64,000 nucleotides of DNA, from positions 1 to 64,000 of the forward strand of contig NZ_SRXV01000001.1 of the NCBI RefSeq assembly GCF_004793635.1. The letters run 5' to 3'. Positions 19,236 through 27,500 of this stretch are shown here, piece after piece. The translations under genes were made by a program, and so were the position numbers. The first letter of the stretch is position 1; each line of letters opens with the position of its first letter. A model generated the notes under the pieces. That model worked only from the letters and a program-made list of their open reading frames with translations. It did no database searches and was not told the DNA's origin. The stretch comes from Marinicauda pacifica (GTDB lineage: Bacteria > Pseudomonadota > Alphaproteobacteria > Caulobacterales > Maricaulaceae).

Positions 19236-19433
19236 TCAGTCCTTGTCGACTTCGACCTTCGTGTTATCGGCCCAGCGCTTGGTGAGGCTCGCGCCGCTTG
19301 CGATGGCGATGCCGAGAATCACGAGATCGACAATCACGATCCAGGTCGGAGAAATGCCGATCTGGATCAGGGCGAAGGTGACGCCGGCGATGATGAGCAA
19401 GGCGCCAACCAGGAAAATGCCGAAGGTCTTCAT
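19236..19433 (-). CDS. small two-helix membrane protein, unknown
   Basis: The 65 residues contain two hydrophobic segments (about 4-24 and 28-50) and a charged tail KRWADNTKVEVDKD. I do not recognise a named family. It is followed by a good terminator and preceded by the serine hydrolase gene. A small inner-membrane protein is likely; its function is not visible. Confidence 0.7.
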   Translation of the reverse strand: MKTFGIFLVGALLIIAGVTFALIQIGISPTWIVIVDLVILGIAIASGASLTKRWADNTKVEVDKD

Positions 19434-19500
19434 GCGATCGTCCCCATAAGTTGCTGGCGAGACGAACGCGGCGGGTCCTGGCAGGTTCCCCTCGCGAGCT

Positions 19501-20592
19501 TCACGGGTTGCCGATTTCGAACGTCGCCATAAAGGCCGAGACGAGATCGGAGCGGTGGATTTCGGCGCGGTCGAGCCGGTTACCCCACCACAGGGCCTCG
19601 GTATTGGCCATCGCGATCAGGGTGAGACCGCGCTCGGGGATTTTCAGATAGATGGCGGAGTAGGCTTCCGGCTGCCAGCCTGAATGCCAGACCAGGCGCT
19701 CGCCCTGATAGTCCTGCAGGAACCAGCCATTGGAATATTCGGAGGGCGTGCCGTCCGCGTTATCGGGGGGCGTCCACAGCACGGCGCGGGTCTCTGCGTC
19801 CATCAGCGTGCCGTCGTCCAGCGCCCGGTCAAACCGGGCAAGCTCCATGGGGCTCATATACAGCCCGGCCGCCCCGCGAAAGTCGTCGTCGGGAAAGGGC
19901 TGCTTCACGAACTGGCCATCCACGACGTGGAAGGGCGGCGCGAGATAGCTCAACACGCGCCCGCGGTCATGGTCGCGCCAGCCGGCAGCCGTGTTCTCCA
20001 TGCCCGCCGGGTCGAGCGCATAGGCGTAGACCAGGCTGCGCAGATCCCGATCGTGAACCTCGTCGATGAACCGGCCCAGCCGCGCGAAGACCATCGCATT
20101 GTAGAGAAAATCTGTGCCAGGCTCGCCATTGACCTGCATGTTGATGCCTTGGCGCAGGGTTTGGCTCTGGCACTCGAAATCGGGGACCGCGACCCCGTCA
20201 ATCTGTCCACCCGCCAGGATGATGCCGGAGTCTGGGAACCATTCGCAGAAGTCGCGCCAGTCTGCCGCGTCGGAATAGGGGCGGTCGAGGTCGATCTCTC
20301 CGGCCCGATCGGCAAGGAAGAGCGCTGTACCCGTGACCGTCTTGGTGACCGAGGCAGAGTAATAGGCGGTGTCGGCAGTCGTTGCGACATCGCCCTCGTC
20401 ATCCGACCACCCCAGATACTCCTCGACCACCGGTACGCCGTCCTGCAGCACGATGACCGAGAAGCTGGGGATCTGGTGCTCGCGGCGGTAGTCGGCGAGG
20501 CCCGCGGCAAACTCTTCCGCCGCCGGAGTCTGGGCAAGGGCAGCCGACGCGGCAAGCGCAGCAAGGCTGGCAGTTAGCGCAGTACGGATCAT
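19501..20592 (-). CDS. secreted beta-lactamase-family serine hydrolase
   Basis: The 363-residue protein starts at the ATG at 20592, ten bases after AGGAGGAG; a TTG nine bases upstream is too close to that site. A signal peptide runs to about residue 20 (cut after ALA). The class C-like motifs are S81-V-T-K84, a YNA tyrosine motif near residue 170 and a late HSG. The family includes esterases, D-aminopeptidases and PBP-like enzymes, so the substrate cannot be named. It is distinct from the second hydrolase at 25030. Confidence 0.85.
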   Translation of the reverse strand: MIRTALTASLAALAASAALAQTPAAEEFAAGLADYRREHQIPSFSVIVLQDGVPVVEEYLGWSDDEGDVATTADTAYYSASVTKTVTGTALFLADRAGEIDLDRPYSDAADWRDFCEWFPDSGIILAGGQIDGVAVPDFECQSQTLRQGINMQVNGEPGTDFLYNAMVFARLGRFIDEVHDRDLRSLVYAYALDPAGMENTAAGWRDHDRGRVLSYLAPPFHVVDGQFVKQPFPDDDFRGAAGLYMSPMELARFDRALDDGTLMDAETRAVLWTPPDNADGTPSEYSNGWFLQDYQGERLVWHSGWQPEAYSAIYLKIPERGLTLIAMANTEALWWGNRLDRAEIHRSDLVSAFMATFEIGNP

Positions 20593-20734
20593 TTCCGGCA
20601 AACTCCTCCTGTTTTGTCGGAAGATTAGCAGCCGTTCTAACCCGTTAAGAGTGAATTATTCGAAAGACAGCGAGGTCCGACTTCCGTGCAGGCAAGGTTC
20701 TCTGCGGCTCCCACCTCTGGAACCGGAGGGCGGT

Positions 20735-21184
20735 TCAGGCCGCGTGGGCATAGCAGCTCAGGATGTAGGGCCATCCGTGTTCCGACCCCATCGCCGCAGC
20801 GTAGTCGCGCGCTCCGTGGTTTTCAAACGAGGTGTGGCGCAGAGCGACACGCGTACCGCCGCGGGACTCCGCGAACTTTACGGTTACGAGACTGGCCTTG
20901 CTCGGGTCGGGCACGGGTTCGCGTCTGGGGCTGATCTGCCAGAGAAAGGCGATGCCGGCCGGTGGGCCATAGGCCGTCACACGGCCGAAGTCGCAGGTAA
21001 AGCCGTGGGGCCCGGTTTCGGTGAGGCGACCCTCAAGGCCCGGTTCGATTCTGATATCGACCAGATGCTCACCGGACCAGGAGTACTGGCGCGGCCACCA
21101 TTGCGCGAAACCTTGCACGAACAGCTCGAACGCCGCGTCCAGAGACGCACAGACCTCGACCTCTGCGCGGGCTTCGAGCGGCAT
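20735..21184 (-). CDS. SRPBCC/AHSA1-domain protein
   Basis: The 149-residue protein has the START-like (Bet v1/AHSA1) pattern: RAEVEVCASLDAAFELF, then TAYGPPAGIAFLWQ and a C-terminal helix. These fold into hydrophobic-ligand cavities. Its ATG lies four bases after the E2 stop, so it is probably translated with the dehydrogenase operon. No ligand can be deduced. Confidence 0.8.
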   Translation of the reverse strand: MPLEARAEVEVCASLDAAFELFVQGFAQWWPRQYSWSGEHLVDIRIEPGLEGRLTETGPHGFTCDFGRVTAYGPPAGIAFLWQISPRREPVPDPSKASLVTVKFAESRGGTRVALRHTSFENHGARDYAAAMGSEHGWPYILSCYAHAA

Positions 21185-21188
21185 CAAC

Positions 21189-22508
21189 TCACCCCATGAA
21201 CAGCGTTGCCGGGTTTTCCAGAAGCGCCTTCATCTTCTGGACCAGCTGCGCGGCTTCGTAGCCGTCCACGATGCGGTGATCGAAGCTGGAGGAGAGATTC
21301 ATGATCTTGCGCGGGACGAGACGGCCGGCCTCGTCGTAACGCGGCAGGGTCTGCATCTTGTTCACGCCGATGATCGCGGTCTCGGGCAGGTTGATGACCG
21401 GGGTGGTCACGATACCGCCGAGGGCGCCGAGCGAGGTGATGGTGATGGTCGAACCGGACAGCTCGTCCTTGCTTGCCTTGCCCGATTTGGCGGCATTGCC
21501 CAGACGCTTGACCTCGGCGGCGGTGTCCCAGATGTCGAGCGTTTCGGCGTGCTTGATGACGGGCACCATCAGCCCGTTGGGCGTCGCTGCGGCGATGCCG
21601 CAATGGACCGCGTCATACTGGGTCAGCACCGAGTTGTCGGTGTCGAAATGGGCATTGGCCTGGGGAAACTCGGGCAGGGCCTTGACCAACGCCTGGACCA
21701 GGAAGGGCATGATGGTCAGCTTGGTCTGGTCGTCGCGCTTGCTCGCGTTGAGATGGGCGCGCAGGTCTTCCAGCGCCGTCAGGTCGATCTCGTCGACATA
21801 GGTGATGTGCGGAATGGTCCGCTTGGATTTGGCCGTGTTCTCCGCGATCTTGCGGCGCAGGCCGATCACCTTGATCTCCTCGGTTCCGGTGCGCGGGGCT
21901 TTCGACGCGCCGGCGCTGCCGCCCGCCTTGGAGGCGAGGCGTCCGCCCGCAGCGATGAAATCGTCCAGATCCTCGTGCGTGACGCGGCCCGCCGGGCCGG
22001 TGCCGGGGATGGCGGCCAGGTCGATATCAGCTTCCAGCGCGCGCTTGCGAACCGCCGGGCTGGCCAGCGGCTTCTCGCCGTCGGCGCGTAAAGCCGGGGT
22101 CGAGGGCGCGGCGGCGGGCTTCGGCGCAGGCTCGCTCTTGGGCTCGCTTTTGGGTTCAGGCGCCTCGCTCTTCGCGCTGTCCTTCTTTTCTGTCGCGTCC
22201 GGAGTGTCGACCTCGGCATCCTTGGCTTCGGGCTCGGCCTGGTCCTCCACGTCGTCGGGGATTTCGCCCTCGACATCGATGATGAGGATTTCAGTCCCGA
22301 CCGGGATGACCTCACCGGGCTCGCCGACGATCTTCTTGACCTTGCCGTTGACCGCGCAGGGAATTTCCACCGTCGCCTTGTCGGTCATCACGTCCAGGAT
22401 GTGCTGGTCCTCGGTGACCGTGTCGCCTTCCTTGATGTGCCACTCGACGATTTCCGCCTCGACGACGCCTTCGCCCACATCGGGGAGTTTGTACTTGTAC
22501 TGGCTCAT
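21189..22508 (-). CDS. bkdB: 2-oxoacid dehydrogenase E2, dihydrolipoyl acyltransferase (branched-chain type)
   Basis: The ATG at 22508 gives 439 residues. One lipoyl domain (1-80) carries the lipoylated Lys44 in VMTDKA. A Lys/Pro/Ala/Glu-rich linker follows, then a peripheral subunit-binding domain (about 150-190, ASPAVRKRALEADIDL) and a catalytic domain ending with SSFDHRIVDG. E2 transfers the acyl group to CoA. The order E1-alpha, E1-beta, E2 with tiny gaps and the E1 lengths favour branched-chain 2-oxoacid dehydrogenase over pyruvate dehydrogenase, but substrate is inferred. Confidence 0.9.
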   Translation of the reverse strand: MSQYKYKLPDVGEGVVEAEIVEWHIKEGDTVTEDQHILDVMTDKATVEIPCAVNGKVKKIVGEPGEVIPVGTEILIIDVEGEIPDDVEDQAEPEAKDAEVDTPDATEKKDSAKSEAPEPKSEPKSEPAPKPAAAPSTPALRADGEKPLASPAVRKRALEADIDLAAIPGTGPAGRVTHEDLDDFIAAGGRLASKAGGSAGASKAPRTGTEEIKVIGLRRKIAENTAKSKRTIPHITYVDEIDLTALEDLRAHLNASKRDDQTKLTIMPFLVQALVKALPEFPQANAHFDTDNSVLTQYDAVHCGIAAATPNGLMVPVIKHAETLDIWDTAAEVKRLGNAAKSGKASKDELSGSTITITSLGALGGIVTTPVINLPETAIIGVNKMQTLPRYDEAGRLVPRKIMNLSSSFDHRIVDGYEAAQLVQKMKALLENPATLFMG

Positions 22509-22510
22509 GG

Positions 22511-23527
22511 TCAGACGGCCTTCGTGACGGCTTCCATCGCGCGGATGAAGCGCGACTGGATCGGGAAATAAGCCCATTCATGGGCATGCGGGTAGGGCGT
22601 GTCCCAGCCCGTAAGGCGCAGAACAGGCGCTTCGAGCGCGTAGAAGCAGTCTTCCTGGATCTGCGCGGCCAGCTCGGCGCCGAAGCCGGACGTGCGCGGG
22701 GCTTCGTGCGCGACGATCGCGCGGCCGGTCTTGTTCACCGAAGCGGCGATGGTGTCGATATCGTAGGGCGAGAGCGATTTGAGGTCGATGATCTCCGCGT
22801 CGATGCCCGATTTTTCCGCCGCGTGCTCGGCGACATGGACCAGCGTGCCGTAGGTGACGACCGTGCAGGCCGACCCCTCGCGCGTCACCTCGGCCTTGCC
22901 CAGCTCGACGCGGTAATGGCCTTCGGGCACTTCGCCCTTGGGATGCTTGGCCCAGCTTTTCAGCGGCGCGTCGGGCACCCCGTCGAACGGGCCGTTATAG
23001 ATGCGTTTCGGTTCGAAGAAGATGACCGGGTCATTGCCCTCGGCCGCTGCGATCAGCATGCCCTTGGCGTCGTACGGGTTGGACGGGATGGCGACTTTCA
23101 CACCGGGAATGTGGGTGAAGAAGGCTTCCGGGCTCATCGAATGGGTCTGGCCGCCGCGAATGCCGCCGCCCCACGGGCTGCGCAGCACGCACCCGGACGT
23201 GAACTGGCCCGCCGAGCGGTAGCGGATACGGCTCATCTCCGAGACGATCTGGTCGAAGGCGGGGAAGATGTAGTCGGAGAACTGGATCTCGGCGACGGGC
23301 TTGAGCCCCTTGGCGGCCATGCCGATGGCCATGGCTGCAATCGCGGCCTCGTTGATCGGTGTGTCGAAGACCCGGTGCGCGCCGTGCTTGGCCTGCAGCT
23401 TGTCCGTCGCGTTGAACACGCCGCCGAAATAGCCGCTATCCTCGCCGAACATCACGACGTCGGGGTTCTGGGTCAGAAGGATGTCCATGGCCGAATTGAG
23501 GGCCTGGATCATGTTCATCGCGGGCAT
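22511..23527 (-). CDS. bkdA2: 2-oxoacid dehydrogenase E1 component, beta subunit
   Basis: The 338-residue transketolase-type subunit has VMFGEDSGYFGGVFNAT near residue 25, RVFDTPINEAAIAAMAIG, and PWGGGIRGGQTHSMSPEAFF. It pairs with the alpha subunit to decarboxylate 2-oxoacids using thiamine diphosphate. Four bases follow the E1-alpha stop and two precede the E2 ATG, so the three subunits are one operon. Confidence 0.92.
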   Translation of the reverse strand: MPAMNMIQALNSAMDILLTQNPDVVMFGEDSGYFGGVFNATDKLQAKHGAHRVFDTPINEAAIAAMAIGMAAKGLKPVAEIQFSDYIFPAFDQIVSEMSRIRYRSAGQFTSGCVLRSPWGGGIRGGQTHSMSPEAFFTHIPGVKVAIPSNPYDAKGMLIAAAEGNDPVIFFEPKRIYNGPFDGVPDAPLKSWAKHPKGEVPEGHYRVELGKAEVTREGSACTVVTYGTLVHVAEHAAEKSGIDAEIIDLKSLSPYDIDTIAASVNKTGRAIVAHEAPRTSGFGAELAAQIQEDCFYALEAPVLRLTGWDTPYPHAHEWAYFPIQSRFIRAMEAVTKAV

Positions 23528-23531
23528 GGCG

Positions 23532-24761
23532 CTAGATCCCCAGCTCTTGACGCTGACGGCGCAGGCGCCAGTCGGGTGTTTCGGTCACGTCTTCGAAGAT
23601 GGATTCGGTCGGGGCCAGCGGACCGTCATGCAGCGTGCCGTAGCTTTCCGCGTCCTTGTAGGATTTCACGACCAGCTTGGTCATTTCCTCTTCCAGCTTC
23701 TCGTGCCGGTCCTCGTCCCATTCGCCGATCCCAATCAGATGCTGCTTCAGACGTTCGATCGGGTCGCCGAGCGGCCAGGCCGTCTCTTCGTTCTTGGGCC
23801 GGTACTTGGACGGATCGTCAGACGTGGAGTGCGCGGCGGCGCGGTAGGTGAATAGCTCGATCAGCGTCGCGCCCTTGCCGGCGGTCGCGCGTTCGCGTGC
23901 CCAGCGTGTCGCGGCGTAAACCGCCAGGAAGTCGTTACCGTCCACACGCAGCGAGGCCAGGCCATAGCCCAGACCCTTGGCGGCGAAGGTCGGCGCGTCG
24001 CCCTTGGCGATGCCCTGATAGGTAGAGATCGCCCACTGATTGTTGACGACATTCAGGATTACCGGCGCGCGATAGGTGGAGGCCAAGGTCAGGGCGGAGT
24101 GGAAATCGCCCTCTGCCGTGGTGCCGTCGCCGATCCAGCTGGCCGCAACCTGGTCCTCGCCCTTGTAGGCGCAGGCCATCGCATAGCCGACCGCCTGGGG
24201 AAACTGCGTGCCCAGATTGCCGGAAATCGTGAAGAAATTGCCCTCCGCCCACGTGTAGTGGACGGGCAGCTGACGGCCCTTGAGATTGTCGCGGCTGTTG
24301 GAGATGCAGTGGCACATCATGTCGACGATGTTGCGCCCGCGCGCGAACAGGATGCCCTGCTGGCGGTAGCTGGGAAACACCATGTCCGATTTGTCGAGCG
24401 CCATGGCGGCCGCGACGGCGACGGCCTCCTCGCCGGTCGACTTCATGTAGAAGCTCATCTTGCCCTGGCGCTGGAGTTTCAGCATGCGCTCGTCATAGAT
24501 GCGCGTGAGCACCATGTGCGACAGGCCTTCGCGCAGAAGGTCCGCTTTCAGCTTCGGGTCCCACTCGCCGACCGCCTGGTGATTATGGTCGAGCACGCCG
24601 ACCAGCCCGGTGGCGAGGCTTGCGGTCTCGCCGGCATCGATTCCCGGGTCCGGACGCGGGGCATCCCCGGCTTTCTGCAGGTCCAGATTGGAAAAGTCGG
24701 GCGTCTCCCCGGGCCGGAAAGGCGCGGTGGGAACGTGGAAGCGCGCGTTTGTATTCGACAT
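23532..24761 (-). CDS. bkdA1: 2-oxoacid dehydrogenase E1 component, alpha subunit
   Basis: The 409-residue subunit starts at the ATG at 24761; the open frame runs 111 codons further upstream without family support. The thiamine-diphosphate motif appears as GDGTTAEGDFHSAL...VVNNQWAIST, and YKGEDQVAASWIGDG precedes it. RAAAHSTSDDPSKYR is the phosphorylation-loop equivalent. It is the first gene of the bkd-type operon. The length and the N-terminal extension fit the branched-chain type. Confidence 0.9.
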   Translation of the reverse strand: MSNTNARFHVPTAPFRPGETPDFSNLDLQKAGDAPRPDPGIDAGETASLATGLVGVLDHNHQAVGEWDPKLKADLLREGLSHMVLTRIYDERMLKLQRQGKMSFYMKSTGEEAVAVAAAMALDKSDMVFPSYRQQGILFARGRNIVDMMCHCISNSRDNLKGRQLPVHYTWAEGNFFTISGNLGTQFPQAVGYAMACAYKGEDQVAASWIGDGTTAEGDFHSALTLASTYRAPVILNVVNNQWAISTYQGIAKGDAPTFAAKGLGYGLASLRVDGNDFLAVYAATRWARERATAGKGATLIELFTYRAAAHSTSDDPSKYRPKNEETAWPLGDPIERLKQHLIGIGEWDEDRHEKLEEEMTKLVVKSYKDAESYGTLHDGPLAPTESIFEDVTETPDWRLRRQRQELGI

Positions 24762-24929
24762 CGCGGCAGGTCCGTCCTGTTCTTCGCAGCGCCCTCGGCG
24801 GAGGGCTCGAAACGTGCGGTGCGGGAGGTAACCGGACCGCAGGGCGATGTCTAGGCTTGCTGCGCGTGCGAACAAGGTTTCACCCAGCGTGTAAAGTCCC
24901 GCAGCCGCCGGGTTTTGTGGCCTGGAGGT

Positions 24930-24948
24930 TACAAGAATTAAAGTTGTA
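24930..24948. promoter_or_regulatory. AT-centred palindrome between E1-alpha and hydrolase genes
   Basis: TACAA-GAATTAAAG-TTGTA is a 19-base inverted repeat in an otherwise GC-rich 268-base divergent gap. It could be an operator, for example of the Lrp/AsnC type that often controls bkd operons. It lies 82 bases before the plus-strand hydrolase start and 169 bases before E1-alpha. No regulator gene is adjacent. Confidence 0.3.
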
Positions 24949-25029
24949 GGCCTGTGACCTGCATGCCAGCGTCCGATCCCAATTCGTACCGGCGCTGGGC
25001 CGGAGGCGGGGACGCAGGGGACGCCATCC

Positions 25030-26046
25030 ATGACCGGGACGAGACACAGCACACGCGCAGCCGCGATTGCGGGCCTGATCGCACTCATAGCCATCGGCGG
25101 GTGCTCAAGAACGGACCCGGACGGGCTCGCCTTTCTGGAACGAGCCGGCGATTACGAGAGTGAGGCAGTCGTCTCCGCGGTCGGTGACCGGGACGAGATG
25201 CGGGTGGATGCCATGATCATCGTGCGCGACGGTCAGCTCCTCTATCGCGAGGGCCAGGTCGCCGCGAAGATCAATACCCATTCGGTGCGCAAGAGCCTCA
25301 TCGCGATTCTCTACGGGATTGCTATAGAGCGCGGCTTGATCTCGCTTGATCAGACGCTTGAGGAGATCGGCTTTGACGATACCGGATCGCCGCTGACCGA
25401 GACCGAGCGCCAGGCCACGATCCGTGACCTGATGACGGCCCGCTCGGGCATCTATATCGAAGCGTCCGGTCAGAACTGGGACCGCCCGCAGCGCTATTCC
25501 GCGCAGCCGGGCGAGGAGTTTTTCTATAATAACTGGGGCTTCAATGCCCTGGGTGAAATCCTCGAACAGCAAACCGGGCAGCCGCTTGGCGCGCTGATCG
25601 ACGAGTGGCTCGGCACCCCCCTGGATTTGCAGCATTTCTCACCGGCCGATGTCGATTACGACAGCGTCGAAGGATCGAGCATGCGTCAGTACGTGATCTA
25701 TATGAGCGCTGACGATCTGATGCGTATTGGCCTGCTGGTCGCCAATGGTGGTGAGTTCCAGGGAGAGCGCATCGTATCGCAAGACTGGATCACAGAAATG
25801 ACGGCGATGCACTCCAGCGCAGAGACCGACCCGCCCGAGATGTTCAATAACGGCTTCTTCGACGGCTACGGATATCTGTGGTGGGGGAAGCAGCAGGCAG
25901 GCTCGATGCTGATCGCCGCTGATGGCTGGGGCGGCCAGATTCTCTATCCGGGTGAGGTTGAAGCTGCCGGCCGGGCTGCGAAGCGCACTCATCAGGGGAG
26001 ACCACCCGCGCGCGCTGCTGGCAAAGATTGCGAAGGCGGGCCATGA
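25030..26046 (+). CDS. serine hydrolase (beta-lactamase family) lipoprotein, C-terminus lost
   Basis: The 338-residue frame begins with a signal sequence and a lipobox-like IAIGGC (Cys25). S85-V-R-K88 and the Y166-N-N motif are intact, and the late DGWGGQILYP segment is present. Immediately after this the frame becomes GEVEAAGRAAKRTHQGR, which does not look like the usual final strand and helix of the fold, and it stops at 26044-26046. Downstream sequence matches a different protein in the next frame (see the remnant at 25949). The enzyme probably lacks its last segment and may be inactive or misfolded. Confidence 0.75.
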   Translation: MTGTRHSTRAAAIAGLIALIAIGGCSRTDPDGLAFLERAGDYESEAVVSAVGDRDEMRVDAMIIVRDGQLLYREGQVAAKINTHSVRKSLIAILYGIAIERGLISLDQTLEEIGFDDTGSPLTETERQATIRDLMTARSGIYIEASGQNWDRPQRYSAQPGEEFFYNNWGFNALGEILEQQTGQPLGALIDEWLGTPLDLQHFSPADVDYDSVEGSSMRQYVIYMSADDLMRIGLLVANGGEFQGERIVSQDWITEMTAMHSSAETDPPEMFNNGFFDGYGYLWWGKQQAGSMLIAADGWGGQILYPGEVEAAGRAAKRTHQGRPPARAAGKDCEGGP

Positions 26047-26161
26047 GGCCGGTGCGAGCGTGAAAGTCGTGGATTTCTGGCGGGAGGCTGCGGCGCATTG
26101 CGGCCTGGCTCCCGACGTGGCCGACCCGCTAGAGGATTATGAGCCATTGCTGGTCGACTAG
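25949..26161 (+). pseudogene. N-terminally truncated paralogue of the STAS-like gene at 26263
   Basis: From about 25952 the frame reads VRLKLPAGLRSALIRG and continues to LLVD-stop. It aligns along its whole length with the last 68 residues of the intact gene at 26263 (VRLTLPAGLRWACIRG ... LLLD), with roughly half the positions identical by eye. The N-terminal half is missing and replaced by the hydrolase. The frame opens at an ATG at 25922 without a clear ribosome site, so expression is doubtful. Confidence 0.7.
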
Positions 26162-26262
26162 ATGTGTAATTTTAAGGACTTGGCGGCCCGCGGTTAACCC
26201 TTTCCAAAGCCGGCCCGAGCAGGTTTGCCCGCCTGTACCAGTCCTGCGAAAGCCACTAGCCC

Positions 26263-26685
26263 ATGCCCGATAACGTTGCGCGAAGCTTCATCCTCAAGGA
26301 CCGGATCCGCGTCTGGTATGTCGCAGTCCAGGGCCATCAGGACATGGAAGGGGCGATGGATCGCCTGCAGGATTTCAAGCGCTTCGTGGCGACGGACGGT
26401 ATCTGGGGGGTGATACTGGACATGCGTCTGCTCGACAGCTTCCCCGATCCGGCCAATTGGAGCCTGTTTGCGCAGGGCGTGCGTCTCACCCTGCCGGCAG
26501 GGCTTCGCTGGGCGTGCATCCGGGGCGCGCACCCCGCCGGACCTGTGGATGTGATGGTTCAGGCCGGGCGGGACGCCGGCGCGAGGGTGCAAGTCTTTGA
26601 CAGCTGGGTAGAAGCCGTCGATTTCGTGGGACTTAGCCAGCTGCACCCAGATCCACTGGATGACTCGGTCCTGCTGCTGGACTGA
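26263..26685 (+). CDS. STAS/SpoIIAA-like small protein, function unknown
   Basis: The 140-residue soluble protein reads as alternating strands and helices: FILKDRIRVWYVAVQG, then WGVILDMRLLDSF, LPAGLRWACIRG and a C-terminal AGARVQVFDSWVEAVDFVGL. This resembles SpoIIAA/STAS-like proteins in hydrophobic pattern only. A second, truncated copy lies just upstream, so the family was once tandem here. It converges on the GST gene. Confidence 0.65.
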   Translation: MPDNVARSFILKDRIRVWYVAVQGHQDMEGAMDRLQDFKRFVATDGIWGVILDMRLLDSFPDPANWSLFAQGVRLTLPAGLRWACIRGAHPAGPVDVMVQAGRDAGARVQVFDSWVEAVDFVGLSQLHPDPLDDSVLLLD

Positions 26686-26696
26686 TCCCGGTCCTC

Positions 26697-27359
26697 TCAG
26701 GCGAAGCTGTAGGGCCCGCCGCGTTCCAGAGCCCGCTTGTACGCGTCGCGCGCATGGATGCGTTCCAGAAAGGCGCGGATATTCGGCGTCTTGCTCACGT
26801 CAGCGCGCTGATTGGCAGCCTCGAGGGGAAAGCTCATCATGATATCGGCCAGCGTCATGTCTTCGCCGGCGAACCAGCCCGTCTTGGCCAGTTCCTGCTC
26901 CCAGAAGCGCACATGCTCACCGATGCGCGGATCGATGAAGCTGTCCTGGGCCTTGCCGGACACCGACTTGACCAGCGGGCGCATCAGCAGCGGCGCGTTG
27001 ACCGGCAGGCGGGAGAAGACGAGCTTCATCACCAGCAAGGGCATGGCCGAACCCTCGGCGTAGTGAAGCCAGTAGGTGACCGCGCGCCGGTCCGCACTGC
27101 CCCGTTCGGGCATGAGATCGCCGGTCTCGCAGGTGTCGGCGATATACTCGAAGATCGCGCCGGTCTCGGCCACGGTGACGTCGCCATCGGTGATGGCCGG
27201 CGACTTGCCGAGCGGGTGCACGTCGTAGAGCGCCTTCGGGCCCAGCTTCGTCTTCGGATCGCGTTCGTAACGCTTGACCTCGTAGGGGACGCCCAGCTCT
27301 TCCAGCAGCCAGAGCACGCGCTGGGAACGGGAGTCTTCAAGGTGGTGAACGGTAATCAT
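26697..27359 (-). CDS. glutathione S-transferase
   Basis: The 220-residue protein has a thioredoxin-fold N-terminal domain (MITVHHLEDSRSQRVLWLLEELG, then KSPAITDGDVTVAETGAI with the cis-Pro and Glu-Thr glutathione contacts) and an all-helical C-terminal domain. The family conjugates or reduces with glutathione; the class is not resolved. It lies downstream of the thiolase terminator and so is probably transcribed alone. Confidence 0.9.
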   Translation of the reverse strand: MITVHHLEDSRSQRVLWLLEELGVPYEVKRYERDPKTKLGPKALYDVHPLGKSPAITDGDVTVAETGAIFEYIADTCETGDLMPERGSADRRAVTYWLHYAEGSAMPLLVMKLVFSRLPVNAPLLMRPLVKSVSGKAQDSFIDPRIGEHVRFWEQELAKTGWFAGEDMTLADIMMSFPLEAANQRADVSKTPNIRAFLERIHARDAYKRALERGGPYSFA

Positions 27360-27414
27360 GACGGAGCCTTCCTGGGCACGGACTATGCCAGTCGCAAGCT
27401 AGGCTGACCTCGGG

Positions 27415-27451
27415 CAAAAACAAACCCCCGGCCGGAAGGGCCGGGGGTTTG
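27415..27451 (-). terminator. strong intrinsic terminator after the thiolase gene
   Basis: A perfect 13-bp stem CAAACCCCCGGCC/GGCCGGGGGTTTG with a 5-base loop is followed on the minus strand by TTTTTG. It lies 50 bases past the thiolase stop. Confidence 0.92.
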
Positions 27452-27500
27452 TGCCTCGCGCGTGGCAAGGACGGTCTTCTGCAGAGAAGCCGGCGCTTTC

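Noticed and set aside
24762-25094. N-terminal extension of E1-alpha by 111 residues
   Set aside because: The extension has no family similarity and overlaps the hydrolase promoter and start; the ATG at 24761 gives the usual E1-alpha length.
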